Shown here: in pieces, positions 1-8,078 of the stretch | Layout of the letters: the number at the start of each line of letters is the position of its first letter | Numbering within the stretch: the first letter of the stretch is position 1 | DNA from: an uncultured delta proteobacterium | Lineage (GTDB): Bacteria > Myxococcota_A > Polyangia > Polyangiales > Polyangiaceae | NCBI GenBank assembly: GCA_903892415.1 | Contig: CAITIQ010000411.1 | Location: 1 to 54,762 of the forward strand | Direction of reading: 5' to 3' | DNA length: 54,762 bases | Translations under genes and position numbers: made by a program | The notes under the pieces: generated by a model | What the model was told of the DNA's origin: nothing | Database searches by the model: none | What the model saw: only the letters and a program-made list of their open reading frames with translations

Positions 1-82
1 CGAATCGGACCAATGAGATTCCACTCGCTCGCCAAGCCTCGACCTCTGCGCGCTTCTCGCTCTTGCTCCTCGTTCGAACCAT
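1..82 (-). CDS. Partial IS66-type accessory protein TnpA (N-terminal 27 residues)
   Basis: The minus strand reads an uninterrupted 27 residues from an ATG at 82 to the window edge. The peptide has the pattern K-x-E-K-R-x-E-V-x-x-W-R-x-S-G-I-S-x-x-x-F. This resembles the N-terminus of IS66-family TnpA/Orf1 proteins, in which W-x-x-S-G-x-S-x-x-x-F is a recurring start of the helix-turn-helix segment. The GTAAGCG terminus just upstream supports the assignment. No strong Shine-Dalgarno sequence is visible. The rest of the gene and the transposase lie outside the window, so activity cannot be judged. Confidence 0.45.
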   Translation of the reverse strand, partial: MVRTRSKSEKRAEVEAWRASGISLVRF

Positions 83-140
83 GCCGAGAGTCTCGCGCTT
101 GCTGAAGAGCCTTGCGATACGGGGTCCGTGCAGCGCTTAC
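1..140 (-). mobile_element. End of an IS66-type insertion sequence, cut by the window edge
   Basis: Read on the minus strand, an element end beginning GTAAGCG (at 140 down to 134) lies 58 bases before a start codon at 82 that opens a TnpA-like reading frame. IS66-family elements are known to begin with GTAA and to carry a small accessory tnpA first. The end lies about 22 bases beyond the stop codon of the Kelch gene, so the insertion did not break that gene. Bases 141-148 (GGCTGGCG) would be one copy of the expected 8-base target duplication. The other end is outside the window, so the call rests on one terminus plus a short protein match. Confidence 0.5.
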
Positions 141-162
141 GGCTGGCGGCGGAGCCGGGTGG

Positions 163-1512
163 TCAAGGGCGGTAGATGGCGCCGTCTGCGAAGGGTTCGT
201 GCTCGCTCCAGTCATTCCCGCCCCAGACAATGACCTCTGTGCCCGTCCAAACGCCTGCAACGTTGGTGCGCCCAGCGATCGGCGCCGGGGGTAGGGCGCT
301 CCAGGTTTGGCTGGCGAGATCGAAGATGGCGCCGCGATCTTCGGAGGAGAACCCGTTCGCGTAGCGATTCCCGCCCCATACCCCGAAGCTCGTGGCGTTC
401 GACCAGATCGCTCCGAACTTGTGCCCGTCGTACATGCCCTCGCCAGGAATCGCTGGGATCGTCGACCACGAGGAGCTCTGTCCATTCCAAATCGCCCCGC
501 CGTTTGTTGGGTAGTTGAAGTCGGCCCCCCCGAAGCGCTCGCCGTTCCACAACACGACTTGCTCATTTTGCTCGCCAACGTTTGCGGATAGCACCTTCGT
601 GTAGCCGGGGCTCGGCGAGGAATCGATGCTTGTCCAGGCATCAGCAACCGGGTCGTAAAGGGCTGCAGCGTCGTATCGGTCCCCATAGTTGGAACCGCCG
701 CCAGAGATGAGCATGCGGTCATACGCCCAACCAGCCGTTGGCGGTCGTGTCGAGTCCACGAAGGCGAGGGGGCCCTGCGCGATCGTACGCCAGGTCTGGG
801 TGTCGAAGTCGTAGGCGGCTCCGTCGCTGAGCTCAGAAGGCGACTTGTATCCACCAAAAACCAGCACCTCGTTCGTGCCCGGCATCCACGCTGTGATGGC
901 AAAACTTCCACGCAGCGGAATGGGCATCGTACCCTCGAAGGGCGTCCAAACATTCGTTGCTGGGTCGAAGCTCGCCCCAGAGATCCCGTCCGAGGGATTG
1001 ACGACGATCAGCTTCGTTCCAGTCCACGTTCCGAGGTATCCACCCACCGGACCAGCCGCAAGTTGCTCCCAGGTGTCCTGCACCGGATCGTAGGCAATAG
1101 GCACGTTCGACCCACCCCAGACGAGCATGCGAGTGCCGGTCCAAAACGCCTGATGGTACTTGCGGCCCTCGATCCCGAAGTCTGTGGAAGGCCTCATCAC
1201 TCGCCACCCGTTCGGCACCGTGCACGAATCAAACTCGCTCCAGGCGCACTCTTCGTCGCAGGTCCTCGTGCGCGCTGGACCCCAGGGGCAGGGTTGTTCC
1301 TCGACTGTGCCTGGTGCGCACTCGCCCGTGCATTCTCCGGAGGAGGTCGACATTCCTCCAGCGCTGGTGTTCGAGGTCGCCCCGCTTGCTCCCTCCCCAC
1401 TCGAGCTCGAGCCCCCAGCGCCACCGCCACCGCTCGCGGCGTCGTCGCCGCAAGCTAAGAGGCCGAACACCAATCCAAGGAAGATCCCATGCAAGCTACT
1501 TCGATAGGTCAT
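163..1512 (-). CDS. Kelch-repeat lipoprotein
   Basis: A 449-residue exported protein. The chosen start gives a short basic N-terminus, a hydrophobic stretch and a lipobox ending L-L-A-C at Cys21. An upstream in-frame start would add 65 residues in front of the signal and was rejected. After the Cys comes a Gly/Ser/Ala linker (about 25-60), then a Cys-rich segment (about 60-100) with C-x-x-x-C spacing, then five or six Kelch-type blades. The blades show repeated motifs such as W-T-G-T-x-x-x-V-W-G-G, A-x-Y-D-P and D-T-W. Kelch blades form a beta-propeller that usually binds ligands, so a surface binding role is inferred; no catalytic residues are evident. It is divergent from the VOC gene, with 182 bases between them that hold no other recognised feature. 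Confidence 0.8.
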   Translation of the reverse strand: MTYRSSLHGIFLGLVFGLLACGDDAASGGGGAGGSSSSGEGASGATSNTSAGGMSTSSGECTGECAPGTVEEQPCPWGPARTRTCDEECAWSEFDSCTVPNGWRVMRPSTDFGIEGRKYHQAFWTGTRMLVWGGSNVPIAYDPVQDTWEQLAAGPVGGYLGTWTGTKLIVVNPSDGISGASFDPATNVWTPFEGTMPIPLRGSFAITAWMPGTNEVLVFGGYKSPSELSDGAAYDFDTQTWRTIAQGPLAFVDSTRPPTAGWAYDRMLISGGGSNYGDRYDAAALYDPVADAWTSIDSSPSPGYTKVLSANVGEQNEQVVLWNGERFGGADFNYPTNGGAIWNGQSSSWSTIPAIPGEGMYDGHKFGAIWSNATSFGVWGGNRYANGFSSEDRGAIFDLASQTWSALPPAPIAGRTNVAGVWTGTEVIVWGGNDWSEHEPFADGAIYRP

Positions 1513-1694
1513 GTGCGCTAAGTACGCAGAGGTAGGGATATGTCCCCCGTCGAAAACCTGCCCTTTGGGGCAAACGAACCGCGGGGAATTCGGCCAGCGA
1601 AAAAAAGTTTCGAGGGCTGTCGATCCAGGCGAGTCCCATTCGATGCCGTAGCAACAACGCGAATGACTCGGCGCGACCGGGTCTGGAGGCTTCG

Positions 1695-2456
1695 ATGAGC
1701 AACGCAATCAAGACTGCAGGACGTTTCTACTGGCATGAACTCGTGACCACCGACGTGGAGCAGGCCAAGGGCTTCTACGGGGAGCTCTTTGGTTGGTCCA
1801 TCAAGGGCGTCGATATGGGGCCGATGGGCACCTATTGGATCGCCAGCGCCGGGGAGAAGCAGGTCGCAGGCATCGCGAAGGCGGACAACGGCGCCAAGCC
1901 CGGCTGGCTTTCGTACATCACCGCGCACGACGTGGACGCAACGACCACCGAGGCCAAGGCCGCCGGCGCAAAGGTGCTGGTGCCCCCGAGCGACATCCCT
2001 GGGCAGGGCCGCTTTTCGCTGCTGGCCGACGCTGAGGGCGCGCTGTTCGCTCCGTTCCGCCCCAGTGACGAGACCGCGGATGACGGTGGTCTCGTGGGTC
2101 TCGGTGGCTTCTGCTGGTCGGAGCTGCTCACGCAAACGCCGGCCACGTCAGTTGGGTTTTACGCCACGCTCTTCGGTTGGGGCCGAGACGAGCGCGAAAT
2201 GGGACCGCTCGGCACGTACACCATGTTCAAGCGCGGCGACAAACAGGCCGCCGGCGCGATGAAAGCCATGAACCCGAGCGCTCCGGCGATGTGGTTGAAC
2301 TACGTCGTGGTGGAGAACGTCGACGCGTCCTTCGCCCGCGCTGAAAAACTTGGTGGCAAGCAGCTGGTCCCGCCGATGGATATTCCGGGTATTGGTCGAT
2401 CGGCTGTGGTGGTGGACCCAGGGGGGGCGATGATCTCCCTCTTCAAGGCCAGCTGA
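1695..2456 (+). CDS. VOC family protein with two glyoxalase/bleomycin-resistance-like domains
   Basis: A 253-residue protein with two tandem vicinal oxygen chelate units, about residues 8-125 and 130-250. Both units contain F-Y-x-x-L-F-G-W, a central M-G-P-[ML]-G-T-Y segment and a late V-P-P-x-D-I-P-G-x-G-R motif, so they arose by duplication. It probably acts in the cytoplasm. Members of this type bind small molecules or metals, or act as lyases; the substrate cannot be read from sequence. GGAGG lies five bases before the ATG. The YciI-like gene starts 33 bases later and the sigma factor follows, so the three probably form one transcription unit. VOC and YciI-like proteins are common partners of this sigma factor type. 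Confidence 0.85.
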   Translation: MSNAIKTAGRFYWHELVTTDVEQAKGFYGELFGWSIKGVDMGPMGTYWIASAGEKQVAGIAKADNGAKPGWLSYITAHDVDATTTEAKAAGAKVLVPPSDIPGQGRFSLLADAEGALFAPFRPSDETADDGGLVGLGGFCWSELLTQTPATSVGFYATLFGWGRDEREMGPLGTYTMFKRGDKQAAGAMKAMNPSAPAMWLNYVVVENVDASFARAEKLGGKQLVPPMDIPGIGRSAVVVDPGGAMISLFKAS

Positions 2457-2489
2457 GTCCGCCTGGACCCGTCAAAGGAGCTAAAAAAA

Positions 2490-2840
2490 ATGCAGTATCT
2501 GCTTTTGATTTATGACGAAGAAACCAAGCTCAACGCGATGAGCGAGGCTGAGAGCGGCGCCTTCCTCCAGGCCTACGGTCAGTTCTCGAGGGAGATCAAC
2601 CAGTCAGGCAACTTCAAAGCCGGAGAAGCGCTCACACCTGTGGCGACGGCGACCACGGTGCGCGTGCGCGAAGGCAAGACCCTGACGACGGACGGCCCCT
2701 TTGCAGAGACGCGCGAGCAGCTCGGCGGTTTTTACCTGATCGAGGCCAAGGATCTCGACGAGGCCATCTCCATCGCGGCGAGGATCCCCTCGGCGAAGCT
2801 CGGCTCGATCGAGGTGCGTCCGATCATGAAGTTCGGCTGA
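2490..2840 (+). CDS. YciI-like (DGPF-domain) protein
   Basis: A 116-residue protein of the YCII-related family. It begins M-Q-Y-L-L-L-I-Y and carries the hallmark D-G-P-F-A-E motif near residues 68-73, followed by L-G-G-F-Y-L-I-E-A and a D-E-A-I helix. AAGGAG lies nine bases before the ATG. Members are small dimeric ferredoxin-like-fold proteins whose biochemical role is mostly unknown. They are typically encoded next to ECF42-group sigma factors, which is the case here, since the sigma gene starts 37 bases downstream. A sensor or target role in that regulon is inferred only from this association. Confidence 0.88.
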   Translation: MQYLLLIYDEETKLNAMSEAESGAFLQAYGQFSREINQSGNFKAGEALTPVATATTVRVREGKTLTTDGPFAETREQLGGFYLIEAKDLDEAISIAARIPSAKLGSIEVRPIMKFG

Positions 2841-2877
2841 AGTCCCGAGTCGAGCAGCGGGCGGTTATCATGCCCGC

Positions 2878-4197
2878 GTGCCGTTGCCCGAGAACATCGA
2901 CCCGGAAGCGCGAGGCCCGGTGCGGGCTCATGTTGAACGTGAGCTCGCGCGCCTCTACCGCGCGGAAGCAGGGCGCGTCGTCGCGCCGCTGATTCGAATT
3001 TTCGGCGGGGACTTTCAGCTGGCCGAAGAGGCCATGCATGACGCCTTCGCAGCCGCACTCGAGCAGTGGGCGCTGGGCGGTCTGCCGCCCAATCCCGGCG
3101 GCTGGCTTTCGCAGACTGCGCGTCACAAGGCGCTCGACGTGGTGCGGCGGCGTTCGCTTGGGCGCAAGAAGGTCGAGCTCTACCGCGATGAGCTCGAGGC
3201 GTCGGGGGGCATGGAGCTCGCGGCGTCGGCGGAAGAACTTGCACAGGAGGATCCAGTGGCGTCCGACGATCAGCTGCGGCTCATCTTCACCTGCTGTCAC
3301 CCAGCGCTCGCGATTGAAGCCCAGCTCGCGCTCACCCTGCGCACGCTCGGCGGGCTCACCACCGAGGAGATCGCCCGCGCGTTTTTGGTCCCCGAGCCAA
3401 CGATGGCGCAGCGGATCGTGCGCGCCAAAAACAAGATCAGCACCGCGAAGATCCCCTACGAAGTGCCAGGGCATGCGGCGCTCGAGGAGCGGCTCGAGGC
3501 GGTATTGACGGTCGTCTACTTGGTATTCTCCGAGGGCTACGCGGCGACGAAGGGGGAAGCGTTGATCCGTCACGAGCTCACCTCGGAGGCGATCCGGCTG
3601 GGCCGGTTGCTGCTCAGACTCCTGCCCGAGAGCGCGGCTGCGCAAGGGCTGCTCGCGTTGATGTTGCTTCATCAGTCGCGCAGCGCTGCTCGCGTGGATG
3701 CGCAAGGCGACCTCGTCCTGCTCGAGGACCAGGACCGAACGACCTGGGACCATGAGGCGATTCGTGAAGGGTTGGAACACACCGAGAACGCCTTGCGGCG
3801 CTCCCGTGGTGCACCAAGTGCTTACGCCGTGCAAGCGGCCATCTCGGCCATTCACGCGCGCGCTGAGCGGGCGAGTGAAACCGATTGGCCTCAGATCGCC
3901 TTGCTCTACGACTTGCTCATGCGTCTGCAACCAACCCCGGTGGTAGCGCTCAATCGCATCGTGGCTCGGGCGCTCGCCTTCGGGCCGGCGCCGGCGCTGG
4001 AAGAGCTGGCAACGCTTGCCAACGAGCTCGACGGCTATCACTTGTTTCACGCGGCTCGCGCCGACTTGTTGCGACGGCTCGGCCAGGTGGAGCTTTCGCG
4101 GCTCAGCTACGAACGCGCGCTCACGTTGGCTAGCGCAGAGCCCGAGCGTCGCTTTCTGGCCCGTCGTTTGGCGGGGCTCGCAGGCACTACGCAGTAG
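2878..4197 (+). CDS. ECF-type RNA polymerase sigma factor with C-terminal DUF6596/TPR-like extension (ECF42-like)
   Basis: A 439-residue sigma factor, much longer than the usual 180-200 of ECF factors. Sigma region 2 is around residues 20-90, with A-E-E-A-M-H-D-A-F and a G-W-L-x-x-x-A-R-H-K-A-L-D segment. Region 4 is around 130-185, with L-T-T-E-E-I-A-R-A-F. The C-terminal 240 residues are helical and TPR-like, with F-S-E-G-Y near the start and D-R-T-T-W-D in the middle, both typical of the ECF42 group. That group usually lacks a dedicated anti-sigma factor and the C-terminal domain is thought to control activity. The gene follows VOC and YciI-like genes. The start is a GTG; an ATG eight bases upstream is out of frame. 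Confidence 0.9.
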   Translation: MPLPENIDPEARGPVRAHVERELARLYRAEAGRVVAPLIRIFGGDFQLAEEAMHDAFAAALEQWALGGLPPNPGGWLSQTARHKALDVVRRRSLGRKKVELYRDELEASGGMELAASAEELAQEDPVASDDQLRLIFTCCHPALAIEAQLALTLRTLGGLTTEEIARAFLVPEPTMAQRIVRAKNKISTAKIPYEVPGHAALEERLEAVLTVVYLVFSEGYAATKGEALIRHELTSEAIRLGRLLLRLLPESAAAQGLLALMLLHQSRSAARVDAQGDLVLLEDQDRTTWDHEAIREGLEHTENALRRSRGAPSAYAVQAAISAIHARAERASETDWPQIALLYDLLMRLQPTPVVALNRIVARALAFGPAPALEELATLANELDGYHLFHAARADLLRRLGQVELSRLSYERALTLASAEPERRFLARRLAGLAGTTQ

Positions 4198-4233
4198 CGT
4201 CGCGGGAAGCCGACGTGGAGCGTCGCTCTCGAC

Positions 4234-4617
4234 TCAAGGTGATAACGCCCCAAGCTCTTCGGCCTCGAGCGCCTCCGCTAGTTTGCAATGCTGCCCGCCG
4301 GCGGCTGTAACTTCCTTGCGCAACAAGGCGGCCTGCTCCTTGCCGCCCTTCACGCTGAGCATGGTCAATAAGTAGATCCCATCCGGGCTCTCGACCCGCT
4401 CATTCAAGATGCGCGTCCGCTCCCGGCCCACGGCCATTGCGTCTGCCTCTTCGCCCGGCTCAGCGCTTTTGCGCAAGTCGTCCACATTGCAGATCAGCCC
4501 CAGCGCCTGCTCGAAGGTCTGCGCCCCAGCCGAGGGCTGGGCGGCCGGTTCTTTTGCGGCGCAGGCTAGGAGACTGACGAGGCTGAAGCAGTACGCGAAG
4601 GAGCGAGAGCTTGTCAT
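4234..4617 (-). CDS. Small lipoprotein of unknown function
   Basis: A 127-residue protein starting at an ATG that gives a clean lipoprotein signal, with a hydrophobic core and lipobox L-L-A-C at Cys19. An upstream in-frame start would add 65 residues overlapping the neighbouring beta-helix gene and was rejected. The mature part is short, charged and probably helical, with two further Cys (C-N-V-D-D in the middle and H-C-K-L near the end) that could form a disulfide. The start lies 67 bases downstream of the beta-helix lipoprotein on the same strand, so co-transcription is possible. I do not recognise the family. Confidence 0.65.
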   Translation of the reverse strand: MTSSRSFAYCFSLVSLLACAAKEPAAQPSAGAQTFEQALGLICNVDDLRKSAEPGEEADAMAVGRERTRILNERVESPDGIYLLTMLSVKGGKEQAALLRKEVTAAGGQHCKLAEALEAEELGALSP

Positions 4618-4684
4618 CGCGAGCTTGGACCCGTGGCTACCGAAGTCCTTTGGTCGGCTGGACGTAACGCCGCCATCGCCGCTG

Positions 4685-6490
4685 TTACGGTCGGGGCCCG
4701 TAAACCGGCGGTGCCGTCCCTCGCTCATAGGCTCCCAAGTCGGGCGCCTCCCCCGCGAAGCCGTCATTGACGTTCTCGAGCACAACGCCCTTGTCCACAG
4801 CTTTCCCGCCATCGGCGAGCTGCAAATCGGGCACTGCTGCTGCCGGGAACGGACTCTGGGGCACAGTTACCGTCGAGGCAAAACTCGCGAGGTCCAGCTG
4901 CACCCCGTGCTTCTCGCTTGTGAGCGACATCATCTCCGCCAGCGAGGAGAAGGACGCCGAGCCAAACTGCCCGTTGAAGCTCCCGTCGAGCGAGGCATAA
5001 CCGTCATAGTCGTAGTCGCCTGACGGGTCTGCCGACTCGAGGTTCATCACGTCGCCATTGCCGTTTTGGTAGCCGCCAAAGGTCCCGCCGGGCCCACCAA
5101 TGAAGAGGTTGTTGCGAAAGAACTGTCGGGAAAAGACGTCCGAAGTGTAGATGCCAAAGGCGTCGCCACTTTTTACAATGGTATTGTGGAAGGCTACGTC
5201 CCCAATGCTGCCGCGCTGCAGTTTGAACGGCGTCAGGATGACGTTGAATTCGAAGTTGCGAATGAAGTAAGTGGGGCCGCCCAGCCCAGGTTGGGAACTT
5301 AGACCAATAAACGAATTGGCGATGCGGTTCTGGGTCACCCGGCAATTGTGGAAGCAGAAGTCGGCCTCGACGGCGTCGTCCGCTGCTTGCTCAATATCGT
5401 TGTTGTTGATGTCGATGCTAAATTGGTCCTCCGCCGCGCCATCCTCGAGCAGCGAGATCGCGTCGCGGAAGCCCTTGACGCGGTTGTGCTCAATCACGTG
5501 CCCGGGCCCGGTTACTTCAATCCCTTCACCGACGTTGTCGCCATCCACACCGAGCGCGGCCTCGTTCCAGAGCGTGACGCCGGTTACGACGTTATCAGCG
5601 ATGTAGGCGTCTTCCGCGCGGGTCTTGGTGACGATGCCGTCGGCCACCGCGTCGACCTTGTTCTTGGTGATCGCGAGCCCGATCCCGCCGTTCCACTTGA
5701 TTTGCCCGAGCACGTGCAGCCCCGTCACATGCACATAGGAACGGCCGTCGAGCCGGACGTCGCCATTGATGGTTACGCCCGCGGTGCCGCGGATGACGAT
5801 CGGCGCGTCGATGGTGCCGTCGTTATTGAAGGTGAAGGAGCTGTAGTTGCCCGGCGCCAGTTCGAGCACATCACCGGGCACGGCGGAGCTGGCCACCTGG
5901 TCGAAGGTCGCGGGCGTTACCGGCTTGATCGGCGCGCCCGCCATGGCCGCGGGAACCGCTCGCGTCGTCGCCGTCAGGGTGCGGACTTCACAGCCACCGT
6001 CTGGGTCATCGAGCCACAACTCGAGCTCGTAGGTCGTCGCGGGTTGTAAGGCGAAGACGCTCCCGGCGTGGCGGTTGGGCCAAGCAAAGCCCTCGAGCGC
6101 GGCCGCCGGCGTCCGCCGCAGCGGCAGTCCAAGCCGCCACGCTCCACCGAGTTCACGAAAGCGCACGCGCACCACCGCGTCGAGATCCTCATCGCCGTCC
6201 ACCTCCCAAACCAGGGAGAGGTTGCGCAAGGTCGGGTGTGGAACCGTGGCCTCCTTCGGCGTTGAGCCGTTGGCGTCGGTAGCAGGAGGCTTGCCGTCGC
6301 AACTGGCTCGCCCACCTTCATCTCCACCTCCGCCGCCGGCCGGTCCACCGCCGCTGGCACCAACCCCTCCGGCTCCGCCGGAAGCGGTGGCAGCGCCCGT
6401 TCCACTGCCACCGCCCGCCGTGCCGCTGCTGGTGTCATCGCCACAGGCGGTCAAAAGCATTAGCGCGGCGAGGTTTTGAGCGAGTCTCAT
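4685..6490 (-). CDS. Right-handed parallel beta-helix lipoprotein
   Basis: A 601-residue exported protein. The signal ends with L-T-A-C near residue 17, followed by G-D-D and a Gly/Ala/Ser linker of about 45 residues. Next is a fibronectin-III-like segment (about 75-190) with L-S-L-V-W-E-V-D and a typical Y-E-L-E-L-W strand. The remainder is a beta-helix with many short strand-turn repeats of the forms V-x-x-N-x-V and I-x-x-N-x-I. It ends with P-D-L-G-A-Y-E, a C-terminal motif common in the polysaccharide-lyase-like beta-helix superfamily. A role in binding or cleaving polysaccharide is inferred from fold only; no catalytic residues could be assigned. An ATG 12 bases upstream is an alternative start. 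Confidence 0.8.
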   Translation of the reverse strand: MRLAQNLAALMLLTACGDDTSSGTAGGGSGTGAATASGGAGGVGASGGGPAGGGGGDEGGRASCDGKPPATDANGSTPKEATVPHPTLRNLSLVWEVDGDEDLDAVVRVRFRELGGAWRLGLPLRRTPAAALEGFAWPNRHAGSVFALQPATTYELELWLDDPDGGCEVRTLTATTRAVPAAMAGAPIKPVTPATFDQVASSAVPGDVLELAPGNYSSFTFNNDGTIDAPIVIRGTAGVTINGDVRLDGRSYVHVTGLHVLGQIKWNGGIGLAITKNKVDAVADGIVTKTRAEDAYIADNVVTGVTLWNEAALGVDGDNVGEGIEVTGPGHVIEHNRVKGFRDAISLLEDGAAEDQFSIDINNNDIEQAADDAVEADFCFHNCRVTQNRIANSFIGLSSQPGLGGPTYFIRNFEFNVILTPFKLQRGSIGDVAFHNTIVKSGDAFGIYTSDVFSRQFFRNNLFIGGPGGTFGGYQNGNGDVMNLESADPSGDYDYDGYASLDGSFNGQFGSASFSSLAEMMSLTSEKHGVQLDLASFASTVTVPQSPFPAAAVPDLQLADGGKAVDKGVVLENVNDGFAGEAPDLGAYERGTAPPVYGPRP

Positions 6491-6539
6491 CGACTGCAGC
6501 ATAGTCCGCCTGCTCGCGGACCCGCGACAACGAAACGGG

Positions 6540-7970
6540 TTAGCGGGTGCGCGCCGTCAGCTCGCTCACGAGCTTGGCCCATACTCCGTAGGCCACGACC
6601 TGGCTGGCGGTGAGTAGCCAGCTCAGCGCGTTGAGTAGCCCAGCCGAGCCGACCTCAAGCCCAGCGTCGAACGCGGCGAAGAAGATATTGATGAACATCA
6701 CTGTGAGATAGGCGCCCCACCACAGGTCCACCATCGGCACCGGCACGCCAAACGTTTTTGTCGCGCCCTCCTTCAAGGCTCGATACGGCACCACGAAGTT
6801 AACGAACGGGATGAACCACGCTCCGATGGCATACCCAGTCGAATAGGCTGTACCGCCGCGAGCTTGCCTTACCCAGTTGTAGAACTTCGAGAACCAAAAA
6901 AGATACGCAACCACAGCCGCGAGCGTCGATAGTCCGCGAATACCATCGTAAACGAGCACCGACCCAAAGTGGATGCCCGCCATACCCAGCGAGCGGAAGA
7001 CGAGCGGCAAGGCAGCGCGCACCCCAAGAGCGGCAACTGCAATTCCCCCGATCGACTTCACCTCCGCTGCGAGCGGTGAGGCCGGACCAAGGCCCGCTCC
7101 GTTCGCCTGTGGGCTGAAGCCGTTTCCGCGCGCTGCCGCTCGTCGCGGGTTGTTGAAGTCGATGCGCTGAACGCCGAGGATTCCAACCATGCTCATGCCA
7201 CCGCCTTCGAGCGTGATCGACCAATCGCGTTGCCCGGCCGCGACGGCGTAGCCGCGGTCGCGATTCCAGCTTGTCTCACGGCCTGTCCGGAGTCCTGCGT
7301 CATCAGCGAGCCCGGTACCGCTGTAATAGGCAGGTACCCGCACCCGCAGCATCATGCCCGTCACCGTGACGATCTCCGCCATGGGCCACATCACGTCAAA
7401 GGACGTCTTGGGCTGAGCGAAGCTAATGGAGGTTAGCTCACTGAGCGGTAAGTCCAGCGGGTTCGGCCCGTCATAGGCTAGTAGGGTCGCTCCGGTCAGC
7501 TCGTCGGAGTCGGTGAAGGCGGTAAAACGCTGGGTACTGCCGCCGTGGCGAGTGATGGTTCCGGAGATCGGCGGCGTGGCGTTGGTCGCTTGCTGGATGG
7601 CGGCTCGCGCGCCGGCGGCGTCCCCTTGGGCGTGACACACGGCGGCTTGCACGAGCAACATCGCATAGGGTGGAGGCGGTCCAAACGCGGCGCGCCTGCC
7701 CGCGACCCCGGGATCTCGCTGCCGTTGGGCGACCGAGGCTTCGGCTTGCCCGGCCGCTGCGAACGCGCTCATCGGCGCTGTCAATTCAGGAGCTGCTGCG
7801 ATCAGCCGCTGCATGGTCTGCATGGCCGATGGAAACTGCTGCAGCCGGACTTCGGCGCTAAAGCGCATGAGCAGCTTCGCAGGGTCCGCTGTTGCGCCGC
7901 TCGTCTCGTGCCCCAGAATGCCCAACGCCGCTTGGTAGTCACCCTGTTCCATGGCCTGTTCAGCGTTCAT
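6540..7970 (-). CDS. ImpE/TagJ-like domain fused to a DUF4328 membrane domain
   Basis: A 476-residue protein. Residues 1-250 resemble the ImpE/TagJ (SciE) family of type VI secretion accessory proteins. They have an N-terminal TPR-like helical part, then F-T-D-S-D-E-L-T-G, a D-V-M-W segment, R-V-P-A-Y-Y-S-G-T, a G-R-E-T-S-W stretch and G-Q-R-D-W. The region from about 300 to the end has four or five hydrophobic helices and the DUF4328 pattern Y-N-W-V-R-Q-A-R-G, then A-I-G-A-W-F-I-P-F-V-N-F, P-Y-R-A-L-K-E and a W-W-G-A-Y segment. No type VI core gene (sheath, VgrG, ClpV) is present here. The fusion could place an ImpE-like module at the inner membrane; that is inference. Confidence 0.7.
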   Translation of the reverse strand: MNAEQAMEQGDYQAALGILGHETSGATADPAKLLMRFSAEVRLQQFPSAMQTMQRLIAAAPELTAPMSAFAAAGQAEASVAQRQRDPGVAGRRAAFGPPPPYAMLLVQAAVCHAQGDAAGARAAIQQATNATPPISGTITRHGGSTQRFTAFTDSDELTGATLLAYDGPNPLDLPLSELTSISFAQPKTSFDVMWPMAEIVTVTGMMLRVRVPAYYSGTGLADDAGLRTGRETSWNRDRGYAVAAGQRDWSITLEGGGMSMVGILGVQRIDFNNPRRAAARGNGFSPQANGAGLGPASPLAAEVKSIGGIAVAALGVRAALPLVFRSLGMAGIHFGSVLVYDGIRGLSTLAAVVAYLFWFSKFYNWVRQARGGTAYSTGYAIGAWFIPFVNFVVPYRALKEGATKTFGVPVPMVDLWWGAYLTVMFINIFFAAFDAGLEVGSAGLLNALSWLLTASQVVAYGVWAKLVSELTARTR

Positions 7971-8078
7971 TGCGGCATCCTACGGTGAAGCTGCAAAGCC
8001 ATCCCCTCGGGTTGCGAGCGCTGCGTTCGCCGCGCATTCTCAGTGGGACGCGGCGTTCGCCTCGGATTTGATCGCTGC

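Noticed and set aside
2824..4050. 408-codon open frame antisense to the ECF42-type sigma gene
   Set aside because: No family features, Arg/His-rich, and fully covered by a clear sigma factor on the other strand.
6540..7970. Possible type VI secretion gene cluster around the ImpE-like and DUF2169 genes
   Set aside because: No sheath, VgrG, ClpV, TssM or effector-like genes are present in the window; only accessory-type domains are seen.
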